Assembly: GCA_049889815.1 (NCBI GenBank)
Contig: JBMHCR010000006.1
Span: 124,001-188,000, forward strand
Source: JBPOFY01 sp049889815
GTDB lineage: Bacteria > Verrucomicrobiota > Verrucomicrobiia > Opitutales > Coraliomargaritaceae
DNA: 64,000 nucleotides
Direction: 5' to 3'
Each line of letters starts with the position of its first letter. The first letter of the stretch is position 1. The translations under genes were made by a program, and so were the position numbers. The notes under the pieces are model-generated. The model made no database searches. It was given only the letters and a program-made list of their open reading frames with translations, and was not told the DNA's origin. Below, in pieces: positions 47,449 through 57,872 of this stretch.

Positions 47449-47652
47449 ATGAGCACCAAGGATATCCGCGAAATGTCAGAAGCAGAAATCGAAAAGAAAT
47501 TACGCGATGCACGCGACGAGCACGTTGCGCTTCGCATGAGGAAGCAAACCGGGCAGGTCGAGCACCCGCACGAGTTCAAGAACCTGCGCCGCGAAATCGC
47601 ACGCCTCGAAACTATTCTCAAAGAAAAGAAGTTGGCTTCGGCCACCGCTTAA
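47449..47652 (+). CDS. rpmC: 50S ribosomal protein L29
   Basis: 67 residues from the ATG at 47449, preceded by AAAAGGAA. The frame remains open upstream, but only this start gives L29: DIREMSEAEIEKKLRDARDE, then NLRREIARLETILKEKK. Located at the tunnel exit. Confidence 0.95.
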   Translation: MSTKDIREMSEAEIEKKLRDARDEHVALRMRKQTGQVEHPHEFKNLRREIARLETILKEKKLASATA

Positions 47653-47672
47653 ACGTCTAAGCCGCTACGCAT

Positions 47673-47951
47673 ATGGAAGCTACTCGCAACTCTCGCAAAG
47701 TCCTCACTGGAACTGTCTCTAGCCGTTCAGGCGACAAGACCATTAAGGTAACGTATTCTTACAAAGTCCCGCATCCCCTCTACAAGAAAGAGATTAAGCG
47801 CAAGACTGTGGTGCACGCACACGACGAAGCCAATGAATGTGGTCTTGGTGACAAGGTCGAGATCATGGAGACTCGTCCACTCAGCAAACTGAAGCGCTGG
47901 CGTGTAACTCGCGTGATTGAGGTAGCACCGAAGATTGGCGACGAAGCATAA
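47673..47951 (+). CDS. rpsQ: 30S ribosomal protein S17
   Basis: 92 residues. RKVLTGTVSSRSGDKTIKV, YKKEIKRKTVVHAHDE and IMETRPLSKLKRWRVTRVIE. Primary 16S-binding protein. Confidence 0.97.
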   Translation: MEATRNSRKVLTGTVSSRSGDKTIKVTYSYKVPHPLYKKEIKRKTVVHAHDEANECGLGDKVEIMETRPLSKLKRWRVTRVIEVAPKIGDEA

Positions 47952-47983
47952 AGATTTTTAACCGATAAAACGGAGATTTAGTT

Positions 47984-48346
47984 ATGATACAGATGAACAG
48001 CCGCGTATTTGTCGCGGATAACACAGGAGCCAAGGAAGCGGAGATGATTCGCCGTATTGGACAAAACAAGCGTACTGCAGCTGTCGGCGATGTTGTGATC
48101 TGCAACGTCAAGGTGGCTTCGACCGATGCTTCTGTAAAGAAGGGTGAAGTCGTTCGTGGTGTTGTTGTGCGGACTAAGGCACCTGTTCGCCGTGGCGACG
48201 GCAGTTACCTTCGCTTCGACAACAACGCTATTGTTATCATCGGCACTGATGGTAACCCGAAAGGCACTCGTATCTTTGGACCGGTCGCTCGTGAGCTCCG
48301 CGCCAAGTTTATGAAAATCATTTCACTCGCACCGGAGGTCCTTTAG
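47984..48346 (+). CDS. rplN: 50S ribosomal protein L14
   Basis: 120 residues. MIQMNSRVFVADNTGAKEAE start, GDVVICNVK, and GTRIFGPVARELR near the end. Only 2 bp separate it from rplX. Confidence 0.97.
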   Translation: MIQMNSRVFVADNTGAKEAEMIRRIGQNKRTAAVGDVVICNVKVASTDASVKKGEVVRGVVVRTKAPVRRGDGSYLRFDNNAIVIIGTDGNPKGTRIFGPVARELRAKFMKIISLAPEVL

Positions 48347-48348
48347 TC

Positions 48349-48591
48349 ATGGCAAAAGTAATCAAACGCGAACAAGAGGTAGTCGTCATTTCCGGGGCGC
48401 ACAAAGGCAAGCGCGGCAAGGTTCTCGAAGTTAAAGCTCCCGAGAAGATCCTCGTCGAAGGTGTCAACCTCATCACTAAATACGAACGCAAAACTCAAGA
48501 GAATCCAGAAGGTGGTTCCGTTGAGCGCGAAGCGCCTATCCACTATTCCAACGTCATGTTGGCTGAAAAATACGACGCCAAGCAAAAATAA
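48349..48591 (+). CDS. rplX: 50S ribosomal protein L24
   Basis: 80 residues, shorter than E. coli L24 (104). KOW motif: VVVISGAHKGKRGKVLEV. PIHYSNVML near the end. It initiates 50S assembly. Confidence 0.95.
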   Translation: MAKVIKREQEVVVISGAHKGKRGKVLEVKAPEKILVEGVNLITKYERKTQENPEGGSVEREAPIHYSNVMLAEKYDAKQK

Positions 48592-48685
48592 TCGAGCTTG
48601 CTAGTCTGACTAGAAACCGCATCTCCACGCATTTTTTCAAATTAACATCCAACTAGCCGGGTCAGAAATCCGGCTGACACGAACG

Positions 48686-49267
48686 ATGCCTACATTACTA
48701 CAAAAACACTACGCCGAGAAGGTTGTCCCCGCACTTAAGGAAAAGTTCGGCTACACCAATCCGCACACAATTCCTGCGATCAAGAAGATCGTAATCAACT
48801 CCGGCTTTAGCGCTACGGTCGACAAGAATCACATCCAATACGTCCACGACGAAATAGGTAAGATTGCTGGCCAGCGCCCGGTTACCACAAAGGCCAAGCT
48901 TAGCATCTCCAACTTCAAATTGCGCGAAGAGCAGCCAATCGGTTGCAAAGTCACATTGCGTGGCGAAGCGATGTATGATTTCCTTACACGTCTCATCAGT
49001 ATTGCACTTCCTGCGATCCGTGACTTCCGTGGCGTGCCGACCAAGTTTGATGGCAAGGGTAACTACACACTCGGTGTGAGCGACCACACCATTTTTCCCG
49101 AGATCAGTGCTGAAGGCACCAACGCTCAAATGGGCATGGATATTTGTATCAACACAAGTGCAAGCAATGACGAAGAGGGTCGCGAGCTTCTCTCACTCTT
49201 CGGTGTTCCTTTCCGCAAGAGCAGTTCCGAAGTTGAAGCTGAAGAAGCTGCAGCAGCATCCGCATAA
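48686..49267 (+). CDS. rplE: 50S ribosomal protein L5
   Basis: 193 residues. IKKIVINSGF, AGQRPVTTKAKLSISNFKLRE, YDFLTRLISIALPAIRDFRG are typical. An acidic/alanine tail of about 14 residues (SEVEAEEAAAASA) exceeds the usual end. The preceding gap of 94 bp is long for this operon but no gene is seen in it. Confidence 0.97.
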   Translation: MPTLLQKHYAEKVVPALKEKFGYTNPHTIPAIKKIVINSGFSATVDKNHIQYVHDEIGKIAGQRPVTTKAKLSISNFKLREEQPIGCKVTLRGEAMYDFLTRLISIALPAIRDFRGVPTKFDGKGNYTLGVSDHTIFPEISAEGTNAQMGMDICINTSASNDEEGRELLSLFGVPFRKSSSEVEAEEAAAASA

Positions 49268-49289
49268 GTTTTAACTAGATACCCTTCTT

Positions 49290-49595
<306 letters not shown>

Positions 49596-49643
49596 GCGCT
49601 TCTGCTTAGCCAAACTCAATTGAAAACCCACTAGTAAACTACT

Positions 49644-50042
49644 ATGGCAGTTCATGATACAATCGGTGATTTCCTCACCATTATCCGCAATGCAAGTTCC
49701 GCGCAAAAGGGCGAGTGTACAGCACAGTTCTCCAAGATGCGCCTCGCGATTGCCTCCATCCTAAAAGCCGAAGGTTACATTGCTGACTTCAGCGAAGGGC
49801 AAAACGAAAAGGGCTTTAAGGTCATTTCCATCAAAATGAAATACGTTGATGGTAAGTCGGCTATTACTGGTATCCAGCGTCATTCGACTCCTGGTCGCCG
49901 CCTCTACTATGGTTGCAAAGACATCCCACGCGTTCTCAACGGTTTGGGTGTTGCGATCCTCACTACTTCCAAAGGCGTTATTCGCGCCCGCGATGCCCGT
50001 GAACAGGGTGTTGGCGGCGAGCTCGTCTGCAAAGTCTGGTAA
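49644..50042 (+). CDS. rpsH: 30S ribosomal protein S8
   Basis: 132 residues. HDTIGDFLTIIRNASSAQKG start, LNGLGVAILTTSKGVI and DAREQGVGGELVCKVW end. In E. coli it represses the spc operon. Confidence 0.97.
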   Translation: MAVHDTIGDFLTIIRNASSAQKGECTAQFSKMRLAIASILKAEGYIADFSEGQNEKGFKVISIKMKYVDGKSAITGIQRHSTPGRRLYYGCKDIPRVLNGLGVAILTTSKGVIRARDAREQGVGGELVCKVW

Positions 50043-50059
50043 TTGAAAGGCAGAATAAG

Positions 50060-50596
<537 letters not shown>

Positions 50597-50619
50597 TTTT
50601 TAAGCTGAGGATAATACAT

Positions 50620-50967
50620 ATGAAACTCGCAAAGAAGAATTTACTTTTACAGAAGCGTCGCTGGCGTATTCGCAAGAAGATTAAGGGCACCGCGGAGCGT
50701 CCGCGTCTCGCCGTGCACTTCTCCAACAAAAACATCTACGCACAATGCATCGACGACGTCAAAGGGCACACCGTGGCTTATGTCTCTTCGATTGGTGGCG
50801 ATGAGAAGGCTAACAACGATGGTGCGGTTGCCCTCGGCAAGTCCATTGCTGAGAAGGCAAAGGCTGCCGGCGTTGAGAGCGTTGTCTTTGACCGCGCAGG
50901 CCGCCGTTACCACGGCTGCGTGAAATCATTCGCTGAAGCAGCTCGCGAAGCTGGCCTCAAATTCTAA
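50620..50967 (+). CDS. rplR: 50S ribosomal protein L18
   Basis: 115 residues. RRWRIRKKIKGTAERPRLAV, FSNKNIYAQCIDD and FDRAGRRYHGCVKSFAEAAR. Binds 5S rRNA. Confidence 0.97.
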   Translation: MKLAKKNLLLQKRRWRIRKKIKGTAERPRLAVHFSNKNIYAQCIDDVKGHTVAYVSSIGGDEKANNDGAVALGKSIAEKAKAAGVESVVFDRAGRRYHGCVKSFAEAAREAGLKF

Positions 50968-50979
50968 GGAATACCCATC

Positions 50980-51498
50980 ATGAGTAGACAAAAAAGATCA
51001 TTTTCTCAAAAAGACGAAGTCGAAGAAGCACCAGAGTTCATCGAGAAGGTCGTGCATATCAACCGCTGTGCAAAAGTGGTAAAAGGCGGTCGCCGTTTCA
51101 GCTTTGCAGCACTCGTTGTTGTGGGTGACCAAAAAGGCCGCGTCGGTGTCGGTTACGGTAAGGCAAAAGAAGTTCCCGAGTGCATCCGCAAGGGCACGGA
51201 GCAAGCGAAGAAGAACCTCATCACCATCAACCTTCGCGGCGACACGATCCCGCACCACGTTCTTGGTGAAGCAGATGGCGGCAAGGTTCTCCTTCGCCCC
51301 GCATCTGACGGAACCGGTGTCATCGCTGGTGGCGGTGTTCGTGCCGTCCTCGAAACGGTCGGTGTTAAAAACATCCTCTCCAAGTCACTCGGTTCGAACA
51401 ACCACCTTGCTATGGTCAATGCCACAATGGCTGCGCTCCAGCAACTGCGTTCAAACGAGGAAATCAAGAACCTTCGCTTTTCAGAAGCGACTGCTTAA
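50980..51498 (+). CDS. rpsE: 30S ribosomal protein S5
   Basis: 172 residues. EFIEKVVHINRCAKVVKGGRR, GVGYGKAKEVPECIRKG and GTGVIAGGGVRAVLE. The gene for L30 (rpmD) that commonly follows is missing; rplO starts 12 bp later. Confidence 0.97.
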   Translation: MSRQKRSFSQKDEVEEAPEFIEKVVHINRCAKVVKGGRRFSFAALVVVGDQKGRVGVGYGKAKEVPECIRKGTEQAKKNLITINLRGDTIPHHVLGEADGGKVLLRPASDGTGVIAGGGVRAVLETVGVKNILSKSLGSNNHLAMVNATMAALQQLRSNEEIKNLRFSEATA

Positions 51499-51510
51499 GG
51501 AGTCTATACA

Positions 51511-51993
<483 letters not shown>

Positions 51994-52036
51994 TTTCGGT
52001 TCGTCCTGCGAACGGAATGATAGATAACCACGCTCT

Positions 52037-53551
52037 ATGCTTTCTGCTTTTACCAATTCTCTGAAGATACCTGAACTTCGTCAGAAGATTTTCTTCACAC
52101 TTGCGTTGCTTTTTATCGCACGTGTCGGTGCCAACATTCCCTTACCGGGAATGAACACTGCACCGATTCAGGAATTCATGGCGGATCAAGCAGGCGCAGG
52201 TGGCGGTCTGGTTGGCATGTTCAACATGTTTACCGGTGGCGCGCTCCTCAATGGTGCGGTCTTCGCGTTGGGCATTATGCCCTACATCAGTGCGTCGATC
52301 ATCATGCAACTCGTGGGTGCAGTATTCCCTGCGATTGCACGTCTGCAGCAAGAGGGTGATGTCGGCCGCCAGAAGATCAATCAATACACACGCTACCTGA
52401 CGCTGGGTATTTGCTTGGTTCAAGGTATCCTCCTACTCACTGCACTATCCACCAATCCAGGCAGCTTGATCGGGCAGGGTTTCAATCCCGCAGATTACGG
52501 GGCAGTTGTGATCATGCCACAGGCCGCGTTCTTGGTAACGGGCACTATTTTCCTTACGGCCGGAACCATGATCATGGTCTGGCTCGGCGAGCAAATTACT
52601 CAAAAGGGTATCGGTAACGGTATCTCGCTTTTGATCACAGTTAGCATTATCTCGGGTCTTCCGGGTGCGGTTGCTTCTGCTTACCGTATGTTTGTTGCAC
52701 CGGTTGGCTCTGAAGGCGCTTCTTTGGGTGTTCCAGAAGGCGTGCTCATGCTCGCGCTCTTGTTCGCGGTGACAGCTGCACTGGTCGCGATCACTCAAGG
52801 TCAGCGCAAGATCCCGGTTCAATACGCAAAGCGTGTCGTCGGTCGCAAGGTTTACGGTGGTCAAAGTTCTTTTCTTCCACTCAAGGTGAACTACGCAGGT
52901 GTGATGCCGGTTATCTTCGGTAGCGCAATCCTTATGTTCCCAGCGCAAATCCTTGGCTGGCTTGGCGGCGCTACTGGTATGCGTTTCTTCACCGATTTCG
53001 CGGACACCATCGCTCAAGGTCAGCTCGCTTACTATTTGATTTTTGGCTTCCTCATCCTTGTATTTAGCTACTTCTGGGTATCCATGATGTTCAAGCCCAT
53101 CCAAATCGCGGATGATTTAAAGAAGAATGGCGGCTACATCCCAGGCGTCCGCCCTGGGGAGCCAACTGCGAAGTTCCTCGACCACATCATGACGCGCCTC
53201 ACACTCTTCGGTGCGCTTTCGCTGACAGTCATCGCAGTCTTCCCTGACTTCCTCCTGTTTCAATACGGCGTTCCGTTTAGCGTCGCGATTTTCTTTGGTG
53301 GAACCGGTATGTTGATCACCGTCGGTGTGATCCTCGACACCATGCGCCAAATCGAAACTTACCTGCTTCAGCGCCACTACGATGGTTTCCTCAAGAAGGG
53401 TAAGATCCGCGGCCGCTCAGCAGCTCGCAACAAGCAGCTCGTCGACTCTGCTGGTATTCAAGATTTCTGGTCGGTTTGGCGTCCGCTCCTGTTTATTGCC
53501 ATCGCACTTTTTGTTCTCGGTATCGTCTCTTGGTTCTTGAACCTGGGCTAG
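52037..53551 (+). CDS. secY: preprotein translocase subunit SecY
   Basis: 504 residues against about 440 in E. coli. The ten-helix channel is intact: plug region TGGALLNGAVFALGIMPYISASII, QKGIGNGISLLI, GQRKIPVQYAKR, and the cytoplasmic C5 loop GGYIPGVRPGEPTAKFLDH. After the usual end (RHYDGFLKKGKIRGR) there is an extra segment of about 45 residues with an eleventh hydrophobic helix, WRPLLFIAIALFVLGIVSWF. Inner membrane; pairs with SecE and SecA. Confidence 0.96.
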   Translation: MLSAFTNSLKIPELRQKIFFTLALLFIARVGANIPLPGMNTAPIQEFMADQAGAGGGLVGMFNMFTGGALLNGAVFALGIMPYISASIIMQLVGAVFPAIARLQQEGDVGRQKINQYTRYLTLGICLVQGILLLTALSTNPGSLIGQGFNPADYGAVVIMPQAAFLVTGTIFLTAGTMIMVWLGEQITQKGIGNGISLLITVSIISGLPGAVASAYRMFVAPVGSEGASLGVPEGVLMLALLFAVTAALVAITQGQRKIPVQYAKRVVGRKVYGGQSSFLPLKVNYAGVMPVIFGSAILMFPAQILGWLGGATGMRFFTDFADTIAQGQLAYYLIFGFLILVFSYFWVSMMFKPIQIADDLKKNGGYIPGVRPGEPTAKFLDHIMTRLTLFGALSLTVIAVFPDFLLFQYGVPFSVAIFFGGTGMLITVGVILDTMRQIETYLLQRHYDGFLKKGKIRGRSAARNKQLVDSAGIQDFWSVWRPLLFIAIALFVLGIVSWFLNLG

Positions 53552-53639
53552 CCGCAGAACCCACTCCCCCCGAAGGTGTTTTGCTCACAAGGCCTCTTCG
53601 TTCACACTTGTTCTTTGATTTATCTCCTCTTGCAGACCG

Positions 53640-54407
53640 ATGAAACCCATTCGTTCAGACGAAGCAATTCAATCGATCCGCGAAGCCTGCCAAATCGCAG
53701 CCAACGTTCTACAACGTCTCTGCGATGAAGTAGAGGAGGGGATGACTACCTACGATCTCGACCAACTCGGTCGTAAATATATCGAATCGTATGGCGCGGA
53801 AAGTGCCTGTTACAACTATCGCTCCGGCGATAACATTTTTCCTGCCTACACCTGCCTCTCTCTGAATGAAGAAATCGTTCACGGGATCGGCACACTGCAT
53901 CGTACCATTCAAGCGGGTGATGTGGTTTCGATAGATGTCGTTGTTCGCTACCGCGGATTTATTGGTGACAATGCACGCACCGTTCTTATCGAGCCCGTTG
54001 TCGAAGAGAACCAAAAGCTGGTTGATGCCACTCGCGAATCGTTGAAATACGCCGTTACTTTTGCCCGAGCTGGAAATCGTGTTGGAGATATCTCCAATGC
54101 AGTTGAGCGCTTTATAAAGCGGCACAGCTACGGGATCGTTCGTGAGTTTGTCGGTCACGGTGTTGGTGCAACCATGCACGAACCACCGCAGATTCCCAAC
54201 TTTGGTCGTCGCGGTAGTGGCGCATTGCTCAAACCAGGCATGTGTCTCGCCATCGAACCGATGATCAATCTGGGAACAGGCAAAGTGTCCATGCTAGACG
54301 ACGGCTGGACAGCAGTCACCCGTGACGGGAAAACCTCCGCGCACTTTGAGCACACTGTGCTGGTGACCAGCGACGACCCAGAAATCTTAACAATTCCGAA
54401 TCTTTAA
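53640..54407 (+). CDS. map: type I methionine aminopeptidase
   Basis: 255 residues. The metal site is visible: SIDVVVRYRGFIGDNART with two Asp, EFVGHGVGATMHEPPQIPN with His, MCLAIEPM and the final Glu in HFEHTVLV. NEEIVHGIG holds the catalytic His. It removes initiator methionine. In the secY-map-rpsM order the usual infA and rpmJ are absent. Confidence 0.97.
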   Translation: MKPIRSDEAIQSIREACQIAANVLQRLCDEVEEGMTTYDLDQLGRKYIESYGAESACYNYRSGDNIFPAYTCLSLNEEIVHGIGTLHRTIQAGDVVSIDVVVRYRGFIGDNARTVLIEPVVEENQKLVDATRESLKYAVTFARAGNRVGDISNAVERFIKRHSYGIVREFVGHGVGATMHEPPQIPNFGRRGSGALLKPGMCLAIEPMINLGTGKVSMLDDGWTAVTRDGKTSAHFEHTVLVTSDDPEILTIPNL

Positions 54408-54482
54408 TCTTTTCAATCACACTTAAATCACTATTTTTCACCGTTTTCCCGCAATACAGCGGGTGACCAACCTTTAAATATC

Positions 54483-54845
54483 ATGCCACGTATACTTGGA
54501 GTCGATATCCCCGCAAACAAGAAGCTAGAGTACTCGCTTCGTTACATTTATGGTATTGGACCGACACGCGCTAAGACAATCGTCGAGGTGTCCGGTTTCG
54601 ATCCTGATCGCCGTGCTGGTGACCTCTCTGAAGAAGAGGTGAACCAACTCGCGTCTATCGTTGCGGACAAGCAATACACAGTTGAGGGTGACCTGCGCCG
54701 CGAGCGCACAGCGAACCTAAAGCGCCTTTCTGCTATTCGCAGCATCCGTGGTATCCGCCACATGCGCGGACTTCCGGTTCGTGGTCAACGCACAAAAACA
54801 AATGCACGCACACGCAAGGGTGCAGTGAAGCCAGTGCGCAAGTAA
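54483..54845 (+). CDS. rpsM: 30S ribosomal protein S13
   Basis: 120 residues. ILGVDIPANKKLEYSLRYIYGIG start, GIRHMRGLPVRGQRTKTNART end. The 75 bp before it contain no L36 gene. Confidence 0.97.
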   Translation: MPRILGVDIPANKKLEYSLRYIYGIGPTRAKTIVEVSGFDPDRRAGDLSEEEVNQLASIVADKQYTVEGDLRRERTANLKRLSAIRSIRGIRHMRGLPVRGQRTKTNARTRKGAVKPVRK

Positions 54846-54862
54846 TTTAAGAGGACATTTCT

Positions 54863-55366
54863 ATGAGCGAAGAAGAAAACAATTCCGTTGAAGAAGAAGT
54901 AAAGGTAGCTGCTGAAGGCGAAGAAGCTGAAGCACCCGTAAAGAAAGCAGAAACTGCTGAAGATCTTCTCAAGAGCGATCTTGATGGTGTAAAAATCCGC
55001 CGCGCTAAGGGCAGTAAGAACGTCACCTCTGGTATCGTTAACGTGCTCGCAACTTTCAATAACACCAAGGTGACTTTCTGTGACCCTCGCGGTAATGTGA
55101 TCTCTTGGTCCAGTGCTGGTAAGTGCAATTTCCGCGGCTCTCGTAAGTCGACTGCATACGCTGCTCAGGTGGTGACTCAAGATGCAGGTCGTGTGGCGAT
55201 GTCTCACGGCATGAAGGAAGTCGTGGTCAAGCTCAATGGTCCAGGTATGGGTCGTGACTCCGCCGTCCGCGCACTCCAATCTTTAGGCATGATCGTAACC
55301 GAAATTATCGATGTGACTCCGGTCCCTCATAATGGTTGCCGTGCTCCAAAACGTCGTCGCGTCTAA
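54863..55366 (+). CDS. rpsK: 30S ribosomal protein S11 with acidic N-terminal extension
   Basis: 167 residues against about 129 normally. Residues 1-42 are an added Glu/Ala-rich stretch (SEEENNSVEEEVKVAAEGEE and onward). The core follows: NVTSGIVNVLATFNNTKVTFCDPRG in parts, then GPGMGRDSAVRALQ and PHNGCRAPKRRRV. The start is well placed 17 bp after rpsM with GAGG upstream, so the extension is probably real. Confidence 0.95.
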   Translation: MSEEENNSVEEEVKVAAEGEEAEAPVKKAETAEDLLKSDLDGVKIRRAKGSKNVTSGIVNVLATFNNTKVTFCDPRGNVISWSSAGKCNFRGSRKSTAYAAQVVTQDAGRVAMSHGMKEVVVKLNGPGMGRDSAVRALQSLGMIVTEIIDVTPVPHNGCRAPKRRRV

Positions 55367-55426
55367 TTGTGATTCTGCCACATAGACGTAAACATTAATA
55401 GTCAGCAGATCATAGAAATACACACC

Positions 55427-56035
55427 ATGGCCCGTTATACAGGACCCACAACTCGTATCAATCGCCGCTTCGGTCAGGCTATCTTTGCACCGACTAAGGC
55501 ATTTGAGCGCAAGCCTCACCCTCCAGGTCAACATGGACCTCGTCTCCGCCGCAAGCTTAGCGACTATGCGGTTGGTTTGAATGAAAAGCAAAAGCTCCGT
55601 TTCATGTACGGCATAACGGAAAAACAGTTCCGCCTCACTTTCGAAAAGGCTAAAGCAACACGCGGTGTCACAGGTGATATTTTCCTCAAGATGCTCGAGT
55701 GCCGCCTCGACAGCGTGATCTATCGTTTGGGTTTCGCAAAATCACGCGCGGCAGCGCGTCAGTTCGTTTCTCACGGTCACATTGCGGTGAACGGCAAGAA
55801 GACAGACATCGCTTCTTTCGCAGTTAAAGAAGGTGATGAAATTGAAGTTCGCGAGCGCACTTCATCTCGCCAGCTTGCAACACGCAATATGGAAGACAGC
55901 CAAGCCCGCACTGTTCCAGAGTGGCTCACACTCAACGCAGACGCGCTCAAGGCTACTGTAAATCGCCTTCCTTCTGAAGAAGAAACTGAAGCCGGTATCA
56001 ACGTTCAGCTGATCGTTGAGTTCTATAGCCGCTAA
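55427..56035 (+). CDS. rpsD: 30S ribosomal protein S4
   Basis: 202 residues, the zinc-free type with no N-terminal Cys cluster. HPPGQHGPRLRRKLSDYAVGL, RLDSVIYRLGFAKSRAAARQFVSHGH and the S4 domain are clear. In E. coli it is the alpha-operon repressor. Confidence 0.97.
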   Translation: MARYTGPTTRINRRFGQAIFAPTKAFERKPHPPGQHGPRLRRKLSDYAVGLNEKQKLRFMYGITEKQFRLTFEKAKATRGVTGDIFLKMLECRLDSVIYRLGFAKSRAAARQFVSHGHIAVNGKKTDIASFAVKEGDEIEVRERTSSRQLATRNMEDSQARTVPEWLTLNADALKATVNRLPSEEETEAGINVQLIVEFYSR

Positions 56036-56100
56036 TCCGAGATTCGAGACCATCTTGGTCAGACGATCACAATTTAAACTGTTAATTTAAATCCCACATT

Positions 56101-57102
56101 ATGCCAAAGCGCTTAGGAAAATTTGAACTTCCAAACCGACTTGTGAAAGTCGATGAATCCGCAACTGATACCTTTGCTACCTTTCAGGCCGAGCCGTTTG
56201 AAACCGGTTATGGCCACACGATCGGCAATTCGCTCCGTCGCGTTCTCCTTAGCTCCATCGAAGGCGCGTCGATTTCATCGATCAAGATCGACGGTGTTCA
56301 GCATGAGTTCCAAAGCATCGATGGTATCGTCGAAGACGTCACAGACATCGTGCTCAACCTGAAGAAGGTCCTCCTTGTTTCCGAGTCTCGCGAGTCTGCT
56401 ACATTGCTTATCGACGTGAACAAAGAAGGTGCGGTTACCGCAGCTGACATCCAGGAAGACGCTAACTTCAAGGTCATCAACCCAGACCAGGTCATCTGCA
56501 CACTCGATAAGCCAATGCGCTTTCTTGCAGAACTTGAAGTCAAGGTGGGCCGTGGTTACTGCTCTGGTGAAGACAACAAAAAGGCAGATCAACCCATCGG
56601 TGTGATTGCTATTGATTCTCTTTTCAGCCCTGTGCGCCTCGTTAAGTATTCTGTCGAGAATACGCGTGTCGGTCAGGAAATGGACTACGACAAGCTCATC
56701 CTTGAGATCACAACAGACGGACGCATCACTCCGGATGATGCCCTCAAGCAGTGCGCTGCTATCCTTAAGCACCACCTCGATGTGTTCGACGAAGTTTCCC
56801 AAGAAGAGATTGAATTCGAGAGCGAGAGCAAGGAAATCAGTGAAGAGCAAAACCGCCTCCGCAAGCTTCTTAACATGAGTGTGAACGAGATCGAACTTTC
56901 TGTTCGTGCGGCGAACTGCCTCAACAACGCAAACATCACGACCGTTGGCGAACTGGCAATGAAGTCCGAACAAGAGATGCTCAAGTACCGCAATTTTGGT
57001 AAAAAATCGCTCAACGAGATCAAGGACAAGCTCGAGCAACTCGGTCTTTCACTCGGCATGAAGATCGATGAGCGCCTCCTCGAGAAAGGCTCCGAACTCT
57101 AA
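56101..57102 (+). CDS. rpoA: RNA polymerase alpha subunit
   Basis: 333 residues. The alpha N-terminal dimerisation domain has FETGYGHTIGNSLRRVLLSSIEG. A flexible acidic linker around residues 235-258 precedes the alphaCTD with SVNEIELSVRAANCLNNANI and FGKKSLNEIKDKLEQLGLSLG. It organises the polymerase and contacts activators and UP elements. Confidence 0.98.
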   Translation: MPKRLGKFELPNRLVKVDESATDTFATFQAEPFETGYGHTIGNSLRRVLLSSIEGASISSIKIDGVQHEFQSIDGIVEDVTDIVLNLKKVLLVSESRESATLLIDVNKEGAVTAADIQEDANFKVINPDQVICTLDKPMRFLAELEVKVGRGYCSGEDNKKADQPIGVIAIDSLFSPVRLVKYSVENTRVGQEMDYDKLILEITTDGRITPDDALKQCAAILKHHLDVFDEVSQEEIEFESESKEISEEQNRLRKLLNMSVNEIELSVRAANCLNNANITTVGELAMKSEQEMLKYRNFGKKSLNEIKDKLEQLGLSLGMKIDERLLEKGSEL

Positions 57103-57136
57103 TCCCTGCCTCTAGAGGCAAACGAATTTAAAGAAA

Positions 57137-57814
57137 ATGCGTCACAGCAAAAGAAGACATATTCTCGGGGTCTCCGGACCACACCGTTCTGCTATGATGG
57201 GCAACCTTGCAGTTGCACTCATCACGCACGGTCGTATCGAAACAACACTCGCGAAAGCAAGAGCGCTCCGTCCTTTCATTGAAAAGGTCATCACGCTCGC
57301 TAAGAAAGCAGCGAAGGCAAACGATGCAGCACGTAAACTGCACTTCCGTCGCCTTGCTATTTCTCGCGTTCGCGACAAGCAAGCAGTTGCAAAGCTCTTT
57401 GATGAACTCGTCACCGAGTTCACCAATCGCGAAGGTGGCTATACACGTATCTACAAGCTCGGTCAGCGTATCGGTGATGCCGCTGAAATGGCATTGATTG
57501 AACTGATCGACGGCAACGACGAAGGTTATGAAAAGCCTAAGAAGAAGGCTGCCAAGAAGGCTACAAAAAAGGCTGCTAAGAATACAGAAACATCTGAAGA
57601 GGTAGCTGAGGAAGCGCCTGTCGAAGGTGGTGAGCCTGTCGAATCTACCGAGCCGGCTGAAGAGGAAGCCAAAGCTGAAGAGTCGACTGAATCGACCGAA
57701 GAATCGCCCGCAGCTGAAGAAGCGGAAGAAAAGAAGGCACCCGTTAAAAAAGCCGCAAAGAAGGCAGCCAAAAAGGCCGCTAAGAAAGCTGCCAAAGAAG
57801 AAGACGCCGAGTAG
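57137..57814 (+). CDS. rplQ: 50S ribosomal protein L17 with histone-like C-terminal extension
   Basis: 225 residues against about 120-130. The core (1-126) has MRHSKRRHILGVSGPHRSAM, LITHGRIETTLAKARALRP and GGYTRIYKLGQRIGDAAEMA. Residues 127-225 are low complexity: a Lys/Ala block, an acidic Glu/Ser/Thr/Pro block, and a second Lys/Ala block (VKKAAKKAAKKAAKKAAK). The Lys/Ala parts look like histone H1-type tails. Last gene of the operon, followed by a terminator. Confidence 0.95.
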   Translation: MRHSKRRHILGVSGPHRSAMMGNLAVALITHGRIETTLAKARALRPFIEKVITLAKKAAKANDAARKLHFRRLAISRVRDKQAVAKLFDELVTEFTNREGGYTRIYKLGQRIGDAAEMALIELIDGNDEGYEKPKKKAAKKATKKAAKNTETSEEVAEEAPVEGGEPVESTEPAEEEAKAEESTESTEESPAAEEAEEKKAPVKKAAKKAAKKAAKKAAKEEDAE

Positions 57815-57843
57815 TCCTCACTTTACACACCAAATTTCCAAAA

Positions 57844-57872
57844 AGCCCATTCAGCAATGAGTGGGCTTTTTT
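57844..57872 (+). terminator. rho-independent terminator of the ribosomal operon
   Basis: 10-bp stem AGCCCATTCA / TGAGTGGGCT (one G-T pair), GCAA loop, six T's. 29 bp after the rplQ stop. Confidence 0.93.
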
